From CAINVV01 sp963663675 (GTDB taxonomy: Bacteria; Bacteroidota; Bacteroidia; Bacteroidales; Prolixibacteraceae), in NCBI GenBank assembly GCA_963663675.1, contig OY760498.1:682001-746000 (forward strand): 64,000 bases of DNA. The letters are read 5' to 3'. Both the position numbers and the translations under genes were made by a program. Each line of letters starts with the position of its first letter. The stretch's first letter is position 1. Below the pieces are notes generated by a model, which was given only the letters and a program-made list of their open reading frames with translations, had not been told where the DNA came from and made no database searches. Shown here in pieces: positions 26,476 through 34,625 of the stretch.

Positions 26476-27819
26476 TCACTCTTCCATTTGGCCTTCAACC
26501 TCCCCGATCAGGGTTGTCTGAGTGCAGTCAAGAATTTTTACCCGGACAAAATCGCCGATTTCAATTCCTTTGTTGGGAAAGACAACCACTTTGTTTTCAG
26601 AACTACGCCCAAAATATTCTGTTTTTTTCTTTTTGGAGACGCCTTCCGCCAGGACTTCCACTGTTTTGCCAATATCGCGCCTGTTGCTTTCCAGGGAAAG
26701 GCGGTTCTGAAGCTTGATGATCTCTTCGAGTCTCCTGGATTTAACATCTTCGGGAACATCATCCTTAAAATGATCAGCAGCATAGGTGCCCGGCCTCATG
26801 GAGAATTTGAACATAAAGGATGTATCGAACCGGACCTCCTCCATCAACTGAAGGGATTGCAGGTGATCTTCTTCTGTTTCTGTGCAGAAGCCACAGAAAA
26901 TATCAGTGGTTATTCCGCATCCCGGCAAGACTTCCCGTATTGCCTTTATCCGGTTGAGGTACCAGTCGCGGTCATATTTGCGGTTCATTTTTTTAAGGAT
27001 GACCGTACTTCCTGATTGTACCGGCAGGTGAATGTGCCTGCAGATATTGGGATGGGCTGCCATGACTTTCAACAGCTTGTCGGACAGATCTTTGGGATGG
27101 GAGGTGGTAAACCTGACCCGCAGGTTTGGTGATGCAATAGCCACCATTTCAAGCAGATCCGGGAACTTGATCTGTTTCCGGGTTGGTTCCGGGTGCCAGG
27201 CGTAGGAGTTGACATTTTGCCCCAGCAGGGTAACCTCTTTGGTGCCGCTTTCGATCATGGCCCTGACCTCGGAAAGGATATCTTTCGGATCGCGGCTTCG
27301 TTCGCGGCCCCTGGTATAAGGGACAATACAATAAGTACAGAAATTATTGCAACCACGGGTGATGGAAACAAATCCTGTAATACGTTCTTCTCCGATCCTT
27401 TTGGGAATAATTGAATCGTAGGTTTCATCAACCGTCAGTTCAACGTTGACCGCACTTTCGCCCTTGGAGGCTTTGTCATACAAAAAAGGGAGATCCCGGT
27501 AGGCATCCGGTCCGGCAACAAGGTCTACTGTTTTTTTTGTAATTAGTTCATCACCAATCCTTTCAGCCATACAGCCAATCAGTCCGACCACCAGTTTGGG
27601 ATTTTTCTTTTTGAGGCTTTTGAAATAAGACAACCTGTTCCAGATTTTCTTTTCCGCATTGTCACGTACAGAACAGGTATTGACCAGGATAGCGTCGGCT
27701 TCAGCGTATTCGCCGGTTATGATAAATCCCCGGTCGCCCATTACCGATGCAACGACTTCACTGTCAGCTACATTCATCTGACAACCGTAAGTTTCTATGT
27801 AGAGTTTTTTTTGTTCCAT
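26476..27819 (-). CDS. miaB: tRNA-2-methylthio-N6-dimethylallyladenosine synthase
   Basis: A radical-SAM methylthiotransferase that modifies A37 of tRNAs reading UNN codons. The N-terminal cluster cysteines are in YGCQMNVAD, NTCSVRDNAE and GLIGCMAER; the radical-SAM motif is CNNFCTYCIVPYTRGRE. A TRAM domain closes the 447-residue protein. A minus-strand TAACTTTG box lies 70 nt upstream of the start (27889-27896). It is divergent from the SPOR-domain gene. Confidence 0.96.
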   Translation of the reverse strand: MEQKKLYIETYGCQMNVADSEVVASVMGDRGFIITGEYAEADAILVNTCSVRDNAEKKIWNRLSYFKSLKKKNPKLVVGLIGCMAERIGDELITKKTVDLVAGPDAYRDLPFLYDKASKGESAVNVELTVDETYDSIIPKRIGEERITGFVSITRGCNNFCTYCIVPYTRGRERSRDPKDILSEVRAMIESGTKEVTLLGQNVNSYAWHPEPTRKQIKFPDLLEMVAIASPNLRVRFTTSHPKDLSDKLLKVMAAHPNICRHIHLPVQSGSTVILKKMNRKYDRDWYLNRIKAIREVLPGCGITTDIFCGFCTETEEDHLQSLQLMEEVRFDTSFMFKFSMRPGTYAADHFKDDVPEDVKSRRLEEIIKLQNRLSLESNRRDIGKTVEVLAEGVSKKKKTEYFGRSSENKVVVFPNKGIEIGDFVRVKILDCTQTTLIGEVEGQMEE

Positions 27820-27888
27820 TTACAATCTGTTATATATCAGTCGGATAAGCAATCCGACCAATGGTGCCTGCGGAATCGGACGCTTTTG

Positions 27889-27896
27889 CAAAGTTA
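27889..27896 (-). promoter_or_regulatory. Candidate -7 box TAACTTTG for miaB
   Basis: A perfect TAnnTTTG match on the minus strand, ending 69 nt before the miaB start. The -33 element is not obvious. Confidence 0.45.
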
Positions 27897-27977
27897 CGAT
27901 CAATTTATGAAACGACTAAAGAATTGCCATAGTGCTCCCTGCTAATTACTGAAAGTTTGTATACGAAGTTGTGCAAG

Positions 27978-28012
27978 TTTGGTTTTTCTCCATCTCTTTT
28001 TCCTTATCTTTG
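27978..28012 (+). promoter_or_regulatory. Promoter of the SPOR-domain gene (TTTG and TATCTTTG)
   Basis: TTTG at 27978-27981 and TATCTTTG at 28005-28012 form a Bacteroidota-type promoter with a 23-nt gap, slightly longer than the usual 19-21. Transcription would start near 28020. This supports the ATG at 28031 and argues against the in-frame upstream GTG at 27971. Confidence 0.6.
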
Positions 28013-28030
28013 CAGCAAATTATCCGCGAT

Positions 28031-28519
28031 ATGAGTATGTTCGGAAAGTGGAAAGGCTTGTTAATATGGATATTGCCGATGGTATTTTGCTTCGTCGCGA
28101 AAGCCCAGGTAGCCAAACCCACGTTGCCAACGCCTGCAATAACAGATGGTTCCTTCATCTGGCAGCGACTGAATGTTGAAGCCAGCAACGAAATTTCTGA
28201 TTTGCTTAAACAACAATACGACCTGAACAGAAAAAGCGGTACCTTTCCGGGTTATCGACTGCAGCTCTATTTCGGATCAGGTGTGCAGGCCAGGGCCCAT
28301 GCAGAAAAAGTTAGGGCTGATTTCAATAATCTTTATCCCGACATTAAAGTATACCTGATATTCAAATCTCCTGATTTTATTGTGAGAGCAGGGGATTTCA
28401 GAAACAAAAGCGATGCTTTGAAAGTGTTAAAAGGCTTAACCCCGGGGTTTGCAAATGCGTTTATTGTCACGGATGAAATAGTCACCCCTGTTCTGGTGGT
28501 TCAGGGTGAAATAAAGTAA
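28031..28519 (+). CDS. SPOR-domain exported protein
   Basis: A 162-residue exported protein. The start is the ATG at 28031, after the promoter box and giving a proper signal peptide (about residues 1-26, ending AKAQ). The C-terminal half has the SPOR pattern (YRLQLYFGSGVQARAHAEKV, then VKAG-like FIVRAGDFRNKSDALKVL), a domain that binds denuded glycan strands at division sites. No other domain is present. It is 9 nt upstream of the PurF-like gene and so probably cotranscribed with it. Confidence 0.85.
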   Translation: MSMFGKWKGLLIWILPMVFCFVAKAQVAKPTLPTPAITDGSFIWQRLNVEASNEISDLLKQQYDLNRKSGTFPGYRLQLYFGSGVQARAHAEKVRADFNNLYPDIKVYLIFKSPDFIVRAGDFRNKSDALKVLKGLTPGFANAFIVTDEIVTPVLVVQGEIK

Positions 28520-28528
28520 AGAAAAAGG

Positions 28529-30430
28529 ATGAGTGAACAGATCAAACATGAATGCGGGATTGCTCTTGTCAGACTTTTAAAGCCGCTGGAATATTACCGC
28601 TTAAAATATGGAACCTGGCAGTACGGTGTCAACAAGCTCTACCTGATGATGGAGAAGCAGCACAACCGGGGTCAGGATGGGGCGGGCGCTGTCGGGGTGA
28701 AAGTGAATATGTCGCCGGGCCAGGAATATATCTTCCGTCATCGTTCCATTGATCCGAATCCTATCCGTGACGTTTTTACCAAAATATTCAAAGAATTCAA
28801 TACAGCCCAGCAACGTTATCCCCAGGCAGTGCAGGACCCTGTATGGGCCAAAAGCAATTTGCCTTTTGCCGGAGAACTTTACCTGGGGCACCTCAGGTAT
28901 GGCACCTACGGAAGGAATAGTGTAGATTCCACTCATCCAGTGATGAGGCAGAACAACTGGCGTTCCAGGAATCTAGCCCTGGCCGGAAATTTTAACCTCA
29001 CCAACGTTGATGAGCTTTTCAACCTGTTGGTAGGATTAGGCCAGTTTCCCAAAGGCTTTAATGATACTGTCACTGTTCTGGAGAAAGTTGGCCATTTCCT
29101 TGATGAAGAAAATGAGTTGCTTTTCAGGCAATACAAAAATGAGGGATACGCCAATGCGGAGATTTCCCCGCTGATAGAGCAGAATATTGATATCCGGAAG
29201 GTGCTGGAAAGAGCAAGTCGCGACTGGGATGGCGGTTACACCATCGGGGGTATTATCGGCCATGGAGATGCTTTTGTGACCCGCGACCCATGGGGAATCC
29301 GGCCTGCCTATTACTATGCAGATGATGAGATTGTTGTAGTAGCATCTGAAAGACCTGTTTTGCAGACTGTTATGAATGTTTCCTGGAACAGTGTCTCTGA
29401 AATTAAACCTGGTTACGCCCTCATTGTGAAGATGGACGGAACAGTCACGGAGGAATTGGTGAGGGTACCGCAAAAAAGAAGTTCCTGTTCATTTGAAAGG
29501 ATTTATTTTTCACGTGGTTCTGACAGGGATATTTACAAAGAGCGGAAGAAACTTGGGTTCCTGCTTGCACCGACCATACTAAAGGCCATTGACAACGATT
29601 TGAAGGATACCGTTTTTTCATTTATACCCAACACGGCTGAAACCGCCTTCCTCGGAATGATGGAAGGAATCCGGGCAGACCTGCTGCACAGGAAAAAAGT
29701 TGAGATCAAATCCCTTGGGGATAAGATAACGGAGGATGCAATTGCCGATATCATCTCTGTGGAGCCCAGAATGGAGAAGATTGCCATCAAGGATGTGAAG
29801 ATGCGCACTTTTATTGCAGATGACAGCAGCCGTGATGACCTTGTAGGGCATGTTTATGATGTGACATACGGGGTTGTTGAGAACCATAAGGATACCCTGG
29901 TAGTTATAGACGATTCGATTGTCAGGGGAACCACCCTCAAACAAAGTATCCTGAAGAGCCTGGACAGGCTTAAGCCGAAGAAGATCATCATAATATCCTC
30001 AGCTCCGCAGATAAGGTATCCTGATTGCTACGGGATCGATATGGCTATCCTTGGTAAATTTGTGGCTTTTGAGGCTGCCATTGAATTGTTGAGAGAGACC
30101 GGCAGATCCACGATTATTGATGAAGTTTACCGCAGGTGCAAGGACCAGCAGCACTTACCGAAGGAAGAAATGGTAAATTATGTAAAAGAGATATACAAGC
30201 CCTTCAGTGACGAAGATATTTCGGCAAAAATTGCACAATTGCTTAAACCTGCTGATTGCAGGTCTGAAGTCCAGATAGTTTACCAGACAGTTGAGAACCT
30301 GCACAAAGCATGTCCGGATGACACAGGAGACTGGTATTTCACAGGTGATTATCCGACTCCCGGCGGTAACAAGGTTGTTAATACCTCATTTATCAACTAT
30401 ATTGAGGGGATAAGCGGCCGCGCTTACTGA
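28529..30430 (+). CDS. purF: Long amidophosphoribosyltransferase-like protein (class II glutamine amidotransferase + PRTase)
   Basis: PurF-type enzyme that would make phosphoribosylamine from PRPP and glutamine. Cys9 in KHECGIALV should be the Ntn nucleophile after removal of an 8-residue propeptide. AGQDGAG-like NRGQDGAG and TYGRNS are glutaminase segments. VVIDDSIVRGTT is the PRPP loop. At 633 aa it is about 150 residues longer than classic PurF, with insertions after the first domain; this form is common in Bacteroidota alongside a normal PurF. Compared with B. subtilis PurF, the cysteines in SSCSFE and PDCYGID are kept, but the CxxC before FTGxYP is absent (from memory). It may be a paralogue rather than the main PurF. 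Confidence 0.8.
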   Translation: MSEQIKHECGIALVRLLKPLEYYRLKYGTWQYGVNKLYLMMEKQHNRGQDGAGAVGVKVNMSPGQEYIFRHRSIDPNPIRDVFTKIFKEFNTAQQRYPQAVQDPVWAKSNLPFAGELYLGHLRYGTYGRNSVDSTHPVMRQNNWRSRNLALAGNFNLTNVDELFNLLVGLGQFPKGFNDTVTVLEKVGHFLDEENELLFRQYKNEGYANAEISPLIEQNIDIRKVLERASRDWDGGYTIGGIIGHGDAFVTRDPWGIRPAYYYADDEIVVVASERPVLQTVMNVSWNSVSEIKPGYALIVKMDGTVTEELVRVPQKRSSCSFERIYFSRGSDRDIYKERKKLGFLLAPTILKAIDNDLKDTVFSFIPNTAETAFLGMMEGIRADLLHRKKVEIKSLGDKITEDAIADIISVEPRMEKIAIKDVKMRTFIADDSSRDDLVGHVYDVTYGVVENHKDTLVVIDDSIVRGTTLKQSILKSLDRLKPKKIIIISSAPQIRYPDCYGIDMAILGKFVAFEAAIELLRETGRSTIIDEVYRRCKDQQHLPKEEMVNYVKEIYKPFSDEDISAKIAQLLKPADCRSEVQIVYQTVENLHKACPDDTGDWYFTGDYPTPGGNKVVNTSFINYIEGISGRAY

Positions 30431-31395
30431 AAACGCATCTTGGGATTTTCCAGTTTTTCTACCAGCTCTTCCAGGTAAGATGACACATGCCTGTCGATCT
30501 TGACATCGTACATATCCTCTATGCTCAGAAGGATGCCAGTCTCTTCGACATCTCCGAATTCATCGCTGATGGCGGTTCCAAAGGTTCGCATATTTGGCGT
30601 CAGGTTCATATAGGCGTTGATAAGAGGAGGAATGTTCTCTCCCAGCTGTCTGACTTCATGAGACAGAATTTTGTAAGCCTCGTCATAACTTTTACCTTCA
30701 AACAGCAACCTGACCTTTTCCTCGTCAACATTAAGGTACATAGGTTTTTTAGCATAAACGAGATGGTCGGGATCAGGGAAAAATTTACTGAAAAAATAGA
30801 GAATAAGGTTCCTGGCTTCCTTGTTGTAATGGGTATACATTGTCACTTTCCCGAAGAAATATTTGACGTCGGGGAAGTCGATCATGAGGGCTCCCAGGCC
30901 ATCCCACAAATTGTCGAGGGCAAAAAGGGCCTTGGCTCCGGCTTTTGATGACTGGTAATCAGGCTGAACAAACGAACGGCCGAGTTCTATGACTGATGGG
31001 AGATAATCACTGATGAAATAGTCGGAAAAATTAAACAGGTGTGCTGTTGCAAGCGGTACCTCCCCGTTTGCCTCTTTCTCCAGTCCGCCACAATGGATGA
31101 AACGGTAGCCGCCAAGAATTTCCTTCCTTGAAGGATCCCAGACAATCAATTGCTTGTAAGGATGGGTTACGGAAAGGTCGTATTGATCAAGATCCAGTTC
31201 CTCGCCCACACCACCACCTGCCGACCTGAAAGTCAGCTCCCTGAGCCGGCCAATTTCGCGCATCAGGTTGGGTGAATCATGGTAGGTGAGTATATAGATT
31301 TCGTTATCAGCCTTGTTCGTCTTCCTTTGGAATTTATCCGGAGTAAGTTCTGCTTCGAGTAATTCCCTGGAAACGGGAGGAATGATCTCCTTCAT
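30424..31395 (-). CDS. glsB: OlsB/GlsB-type N-acyltransferase (hemolysin-like GNAT fold)
   Basis: A 323-residue acyl-ACP-dependent N-acyltransferase of the OlsB/hemolysin family. In Bacteroides the homologue GlsB acylates glycine as the first step to glycine lipids. Family segments include LRELTFRSAGGGVGEELDLD, VELGRSFVQPDYQ and LFALDNLWDGLGAL. The start is the ATG at 31395; a TTG at 31422 would add nine residues. A TATTTTTG box (31420-31427) lies just upstream. It is encoded 253 nt downstream of the PlsC-type gene on the same strand, the partner expected for GlsA. It overlaps the end of the PurF-like gene tail to tail by 7 nt. Confidence 0.72.
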   Translation of the reverse strand: MKEIIPPVSRELLEAELTPDKFQRKTNKADNEIYILTYHDSPNLMREIGRLRELTFRSAGGGVGEELDLDQYDLSVTHPYKQLIVWDPSRKEILGGYRFIHCGGLEKEANGEVPLATAHLFNFSDYFISDYLPSVIELGRSFVQPDYQSSKAGAKALFALDNLWDGLGALMIDFPDVKYFFGKVTMYTHYNKEARNLILYFFSKFFPDPDHLVYAKKPMYLNVDEEKVRLLFEGKSYDEAYKILSHEVRQLGENIPPLINAYMNLTPNMRTFGTAISDEFGDVEETGILLSIEDMYDVKIDRHVSSYLEELVEKLENPKMRFQ

Positions 31396-31648
31396 CTTTT
31401 GACAAAAATTAGTTCGGGCCAAAAATAATAATAATTGCTTCTTAAAACCACAGATTTAACAATTTAAAGAGATTTTGACGTAACTGCCGGAAACAGTAAA
31501 TTGTTTAGATTTTTGGGAACATCCCGTTTTTTGACCTGGCGTCTATACTGAAATTTTGTAATTTTCATTATCCGGGGGTATTTCTTTTCGGGGCATCCCC
31601 GTTAAAAAGTATATTCACAGGGAAATATCAGGCCAGGGCTCCTGCTAA
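31396..31648. other. Gap between the gls-like genes with promoter box and GC hairpin
   Basis: On the minus strand this holds a compact CGGGG/CCCCG hairpin with a 3-nt loop (31589-31601), 48 nt after the PlsC-type gene. It also holds a TATTTTTG -7 box (31420-31427) 25 nt before the N-acyltransferase start. The second gene may thus have its own promoter in addition to readthrough. Confidence 0.4.
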
Positions 31649-32464
31649 TTACCGGCTGGTTTTTCCCGGAAGGCTGTAAACCTCCTTCTTTATTTCTTCG
31701 GCCCATTGCGACGGGGTTTTTGAGTGGCCGAAAGTTTGCCATGGAACCGGCTTTCCAAAAGTAATCGTAAAGCTTTTTCCCCGCTGCCTCACCATTTCGT
31801 CGGGGAGGAGGAACATTTCGATATTGAATTTAATGCCAATGAATTGTCTGAAATTCGAGAGCCAGTAGAAAAAAGTTGAGTTGCGGCCGCTCATGAAAAC
31901 AGGAATGACATCTCTTTTGTGCTCAACGGATTTCTGGATGAAGTGCTTGTGCCATCCGAGGTCGGAAATTACTCCCCGCTTTCTCCTGGAGGCCAGGCCG
32001 GCAGGAAAAATAAGTACCTGCTGGTCGGATTCATACGCATTATTGATCAGGTTGATGGAGTTGCGCTGCAGTCCGTATTTGTTGATCGGGATGAACAGAT
32101 CCTTCAACTGCGGAATCTTGGTGAGTTCGTCCCTTACCAGGAAAAGAGAGGACCCCAGGAATTTATTCACGCCGTAAATCAGCATCAGGCCGTCGAAACC
32201 TCCCAGCGGGTGGTTGGAGGCAAAGATGAACCTTCCACCGGCAGGGAGATTTTCGGTACCCCTGAATTCAAATTTTATATCAAAATAAGCAAAACATTCT
32301 GTGATGAATTCGATCCCTTTTTTATCTCCGTAGCGGTCAATTATTTCATTGAGTTCGCGGACATGAAGGATTTTGTTCAGCAAGCCATATACGAATCCGG
32401 GGATCCGTTTTGCAAGCCTGCTGTTCTTCTCTGCTATCAGATCTTTTATGATAATTGGCTTCAT
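31649..32464 (-). CDS. glsA: PlsC-type 1-acyltransferase (GlsA-like)
   Basis: A lysophospholipid-type O-acyltransferase. The HX4D motif is in ASNHPLGGFDGLML, and the substrate-binding segment is VLIFPAGLASRR. The start is the ATG at 32464 (271 aa), immediately after copy C of the leader-type repeat; an in-frame upstream start would read through the repeat. Together with the downstream OlsB-like gene it matches the GlsA/GlsB pair that makes N-acyloxyacyl glycine lipids in Bacteroides. The substrate is inferred from pairing, not shown. Confidence 0.72.
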   Translation of the reverse strand: MKPIIIKDLIAEKNSRLAKRIPGFVYGLLNKILHVRELNEIIDRYGDKKGIEFITECFAYFDIKFEFRGTENLPAGGRFIFASNHPLGGFDGLMLIYGVNKFLGSSLFLVRDELTKIPQLKDLFIPINKYGLQRNSINLINNAYESDQQVLIFPAGLASRRKRGVISDLGWHKHFIQKSVEHKRDVIPVFMSGRNSTFFYWLSNFRQFIGIKFNIEMFLLPDEMVRQRGKSFTITFGKPVPWQTFGHSKTPSQWAEEIKKEVYSLPGKTSR

Positions 32465-32554
32465 CAGTTTATTATTTTGTATTTCAAAGGTCTGATGGAA
32501 TACCCACATAATCATTTTCGGTTGGTCCCGACATTTCGGGATGGGTATTTCATC
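32465..32554 (-). repeat. Leader-type dispersed repeat, copy C (directly upstream of the glsA-like gene)
   Basis: A 90-nt element on the minus strand ending at the ATG of 32464. Outer stem ATGAAATACCCAT pairs with ATGTGGGTATTCCAT. The inner stem is TCGG with CCGA, different from copies A and B yet still paired. A 30-nt A-rich spacer is closely similar to that of copy A (CCTTT, ACAAAATA, TAAAC). Confidence 0.8.
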
Positions 32555-32845
32555 TTGATCGAATAGTTAAGGACAGGTTATGTAATGCTGGAATCTGTCC
32601 CTGAAGTCCGAATTTGGAAAGTGAAATAAAGTTCTTTAAATCAGTAGATTAATGATTGATCGCTAAATTACATCCTTCCTTTTTCAATTCCTCCAAAATT
32701 ACCCCAATATGGATTTTGTATCTGCCTGATTCTCAAAAATCCCCGCAGGATTATCAACAAGTTATCAACAATCCGCCAACCTACTTTTCATAAAAATTGT
32801 TAATAACCTGTTGAGAAATAGTTTAGTGGAATAAGGTGTCACGTA
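32555..32845. other. AT-rich region with DnaA-box-like sites upstream of the dcw cluster
   Basis: This stretch between the divergent glsA-like gene and mraZ has two TTATCAACA sequences in direct repeat (32751-32759 and 32762-32770). An inverted TTATTAACA (32798-32806) and TTCTCAACA (32809-32817) also occur; these are one to two mismatches from TTATCCACA. They could bind DnaA or be chance in AT-rich DNA. No gene is visible. Confidence 0.35.
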
Positions 32846-32877
32846 TTGTCACAAAGTGTAATAATTTTATACCTTTA
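32846..32877 (+). promoter_or_regulatory. mraZ/dcw promoter
   Basis: TTG (32846-32848), a 21-nt gap and TACCTTTA (32870-32877, last base off consensus) form a Bacteroidota promoter. It predicts a start near 32884 and a leader of about 20 nt before the mraZ ATG at 32903. Confidence 0.55.
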
Positions 32878-32902
32878 CATTCGATCCAAAAGTTAGGTAA
32901 AA

Positions 32903-33364
32903 ATGATCTCATTTTCGAACATATACAGCGCAACCGTTGATGGTAAAGGGCGTATCGTTCTCCCGGCTCCTTTCAAGAAGGAGATGGGTGATGCGCTCGA
33001 ACTGCAGTTTGTGGTCGAAAAAGACGTTTATGACACCTGTTTGAACCTTTTCCCCTATTCTACCTGGCTTACAAAGGTAGAAAGATTACGAAAGCGTTTG
33101 AACATGGACGATCCCGTTCACAGCAAATTGTTATCCAGATATTACGAAGAGGTCGTGACAGTAACGATGGCGGAAAATGGTCGCCTGAATATACCTGACG
33201 ACATGCTGAAGTATGCCGGGATAACAAAAGAGGCAGTATTTACAGGACAGGGAATGCGAATGAGGCTATGGGAGCCTTCCCGGCATCAGGCGTCAAGGCT
33301 TAGCGATGAAGATTACGCCAGGTTGTACAAAGAACTTCTTGGTGGTCCGATGGATAATTTTTAA
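32903..33364 (+). CDS. mraZ: Transcriptional regulator MraZ
   Basis: An AbrB-like DNA-binding protein that heads the dcw cluster and in other bacteria represses it. It has 153 residues with two MraZ half-domains. The first has SATVDGKGRIVLPAPFKKEM and the second ENGRLNIPDDMLKYAGI, each with the conserved GRxxxP/IP strand-loop. It is the first gene after the predicted promoter. Tandem MraZ binding repeats were not evident in the leader. Confidence 0.95.
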   Translation: MISFSNIYSATVDGKGRIVLPAPFKKEMGDALELQFVVEKDVYDTCLNLFPYSTWLTKVERLRKRLNMDDPVHSKLLSRYYEEVVTVTMAENGRLNIPDDMLKYAGITKEAVFTGQGMRMRLWEPSRHQASRLSDEDYARLYKELLGGPMDNF

Positions 33365-33382
33365 CAACGCAACTTTCGTCGC

Positions 33383-34291
33383 ATGAGTGAGTATCACATA
33401 CCGGTCTTGCTGGAAGAGAGCATCGACGGACTAAACCTGCAGCCCGACGGCATCTATGCAGATGTTACCTACGGGGGCGGAGGTCATTCGCGACGAATTC
33501 TTGAAAAGCTGAAAGGAGGAAAACTGGTTGCCTTTGACCAGGATGAGGATGCGTTACAAAACCTGATCGAAGACGAAAGGCTGATTTTTATCAATCACAA
33601 CTTCAAACATCTCAAAAATTTCCTTCGGTATTACGGTATCGAAAAAGTTGACGGCATCCTTGCAGACCTGGGTGTTTCATCCCATGACTTCGACCGGCCC
33701 GATCGCGGATTTTCCTTCCGGTTTGATGGAAGATTAGATATGCGCATGAATCAATCGGCTGATAAAGATGCTGTTAAGGTGGTAAATGAGTATGAAGTAT
33801 CCCGTTTAGGGGAGGTTTTCAGGGACTATGGTGAGATTCAAAACTGGCGGAACCTCTCTCAAACTATTGAACGGGCAAGGGCCATTCAGAAGATCGTCAC
33901 GGTAACCCAGTTTTTAAATGCCATTTCGAAATGTGTGCCGGCAAAAATTGAGAAAAAATACCTGGCGCAGGTCTTCCAGGCACTGCGAATTGAAGTAAAT
34001 GGTGAAATGGATGCCCTGGAGGCCTTCCTGGTAAGTACCCTTGAACTGCTCAAGCCAGGGGGGCGGCTGGTGGTCATATCCTATCATTCGCTGGAAGACA
34101 GGATGGTAAAAAATTTTATGCGATCCGGCCGTATTGACGGGAAAACTGAGCAGGATTTCTATGGCCATTACCACCTGCCATTCGAAGTGATTACCCGCAA
34201 GGTGATCGTTCCGGGTGAAAAGGAGACTGACCTGAATCCCAGGTCACGGAGTGCAAAATTGCGAATAGCAAAAAGAACTGAAAATGGATGA
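33383..34291 (+). CDS. rsmH: 16S rRNA (cytosine(1402)-N(4))-methyltransferase
   Basis: An SAM-dependent methyltransferase acting on C1402 of 16S rRNA. Family segments are HIPVLLEESID, YADVTYGGGGHSRRIL (SAM loop), LADLGVSSHDFD, GFSFRFDGRLDMRMN and SYHSLEDRMVKNF. The C-terminal end NPRSRSAKLRIAKR is typical. The 302 residues are full length. Start 18 nt after mraZ; its end overlaps the ftsL-like gene by 8 nt. Confidence 0.97.
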   Translation: MSEYHIPVLLEESIDGLNLQPDGIYADVTYGGGGHSRRILEKLKGGKLVAFDQDEDALQNLIEDERLIFINHNFKHLKNFLRYYGIEKVDGILADLGVSSHDFDRPDRGFSFRFDGRLDMRMNQSADKDAVKVVNEYEVSRLGEVFRDYGEIQNWRNLSQTIERARAIQKIVTVTQFLNAISKCVPAKIEKKYLAQVFQALRIEVNGEMDALEAFLVSTLELLKPGGRLVVISYHSLEDRMVKNFMRSGRIDGKTEQDFYGHYHLPFEVITRKVIVPGEKETDLNPRSRSAKLRIAKRTENG

Positions 34292-34625
34292 AGTTAAGAA
34301 CAATAAAAAATTCAACCTGGGGGAACTGCTGAACGGCAAATTTTTCGAGAGCGAATTTTTTGTCAGGAACAAGCTCCTGATGTTCGTCATCTTTCTGATG
34401 TTGCTGGCCAATATTACTGTCCGTTACAGGACAGCGAAAGTCCTCAGGGAAGGAGACAGCCTTGAAAGGGATGTCAAAGAACTGCGGGCGCATTCAATTG
34501 CTGTTTCAGCAGAAATAATCAGGCTGACCAGGCCTTCTGAAATACTGGACCGCATCAAGAGCAGCAACCTGGGACTTGAACCTTCCAAAGTACCGCCAAG
34601 AATAATTTATGTAGACAAAGAGTAA
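34284..34625 (+). CDS. FtsL-like cell division protein
   Basis: A 113-residue bitopic membrane protein in the position of ftsL. It has an N-terminal cytoplasmic stretch, one membrane helix (about residues 35-52, LLMFVIFLMLLANITV) and a periplasmic coiled-coil region with spaced Leu/Ile, ending near a PSKVPPRIIYVDKE tail. It would bridge FtsQ and FtsI/FtsW at the septum. Identification rests mainly on position, size and topology, since FtsL sequences diverge fast. It overlaps rsmH by 8 nt and ftsI by 1 nt. Confidence 0.82.
   Translation: MDEVKNNKKFNLGELLNGKFFESEFFVRNKLLMFVIFLMLLANITVRYRTAKVLREGDSLERDVKELRAHSIAVSAEIIRLTRPSEILDRIKSSNLGLEPSKVPPRIIYVDKE

Noticed and set aside
26188..27015. 275-codon plus-strand frame opposite miaB
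   Set aside because: It is antisense to a gene with complete radical-SAM motifs; the translation has no recognisable domain and shows the composition of a shadow frame.
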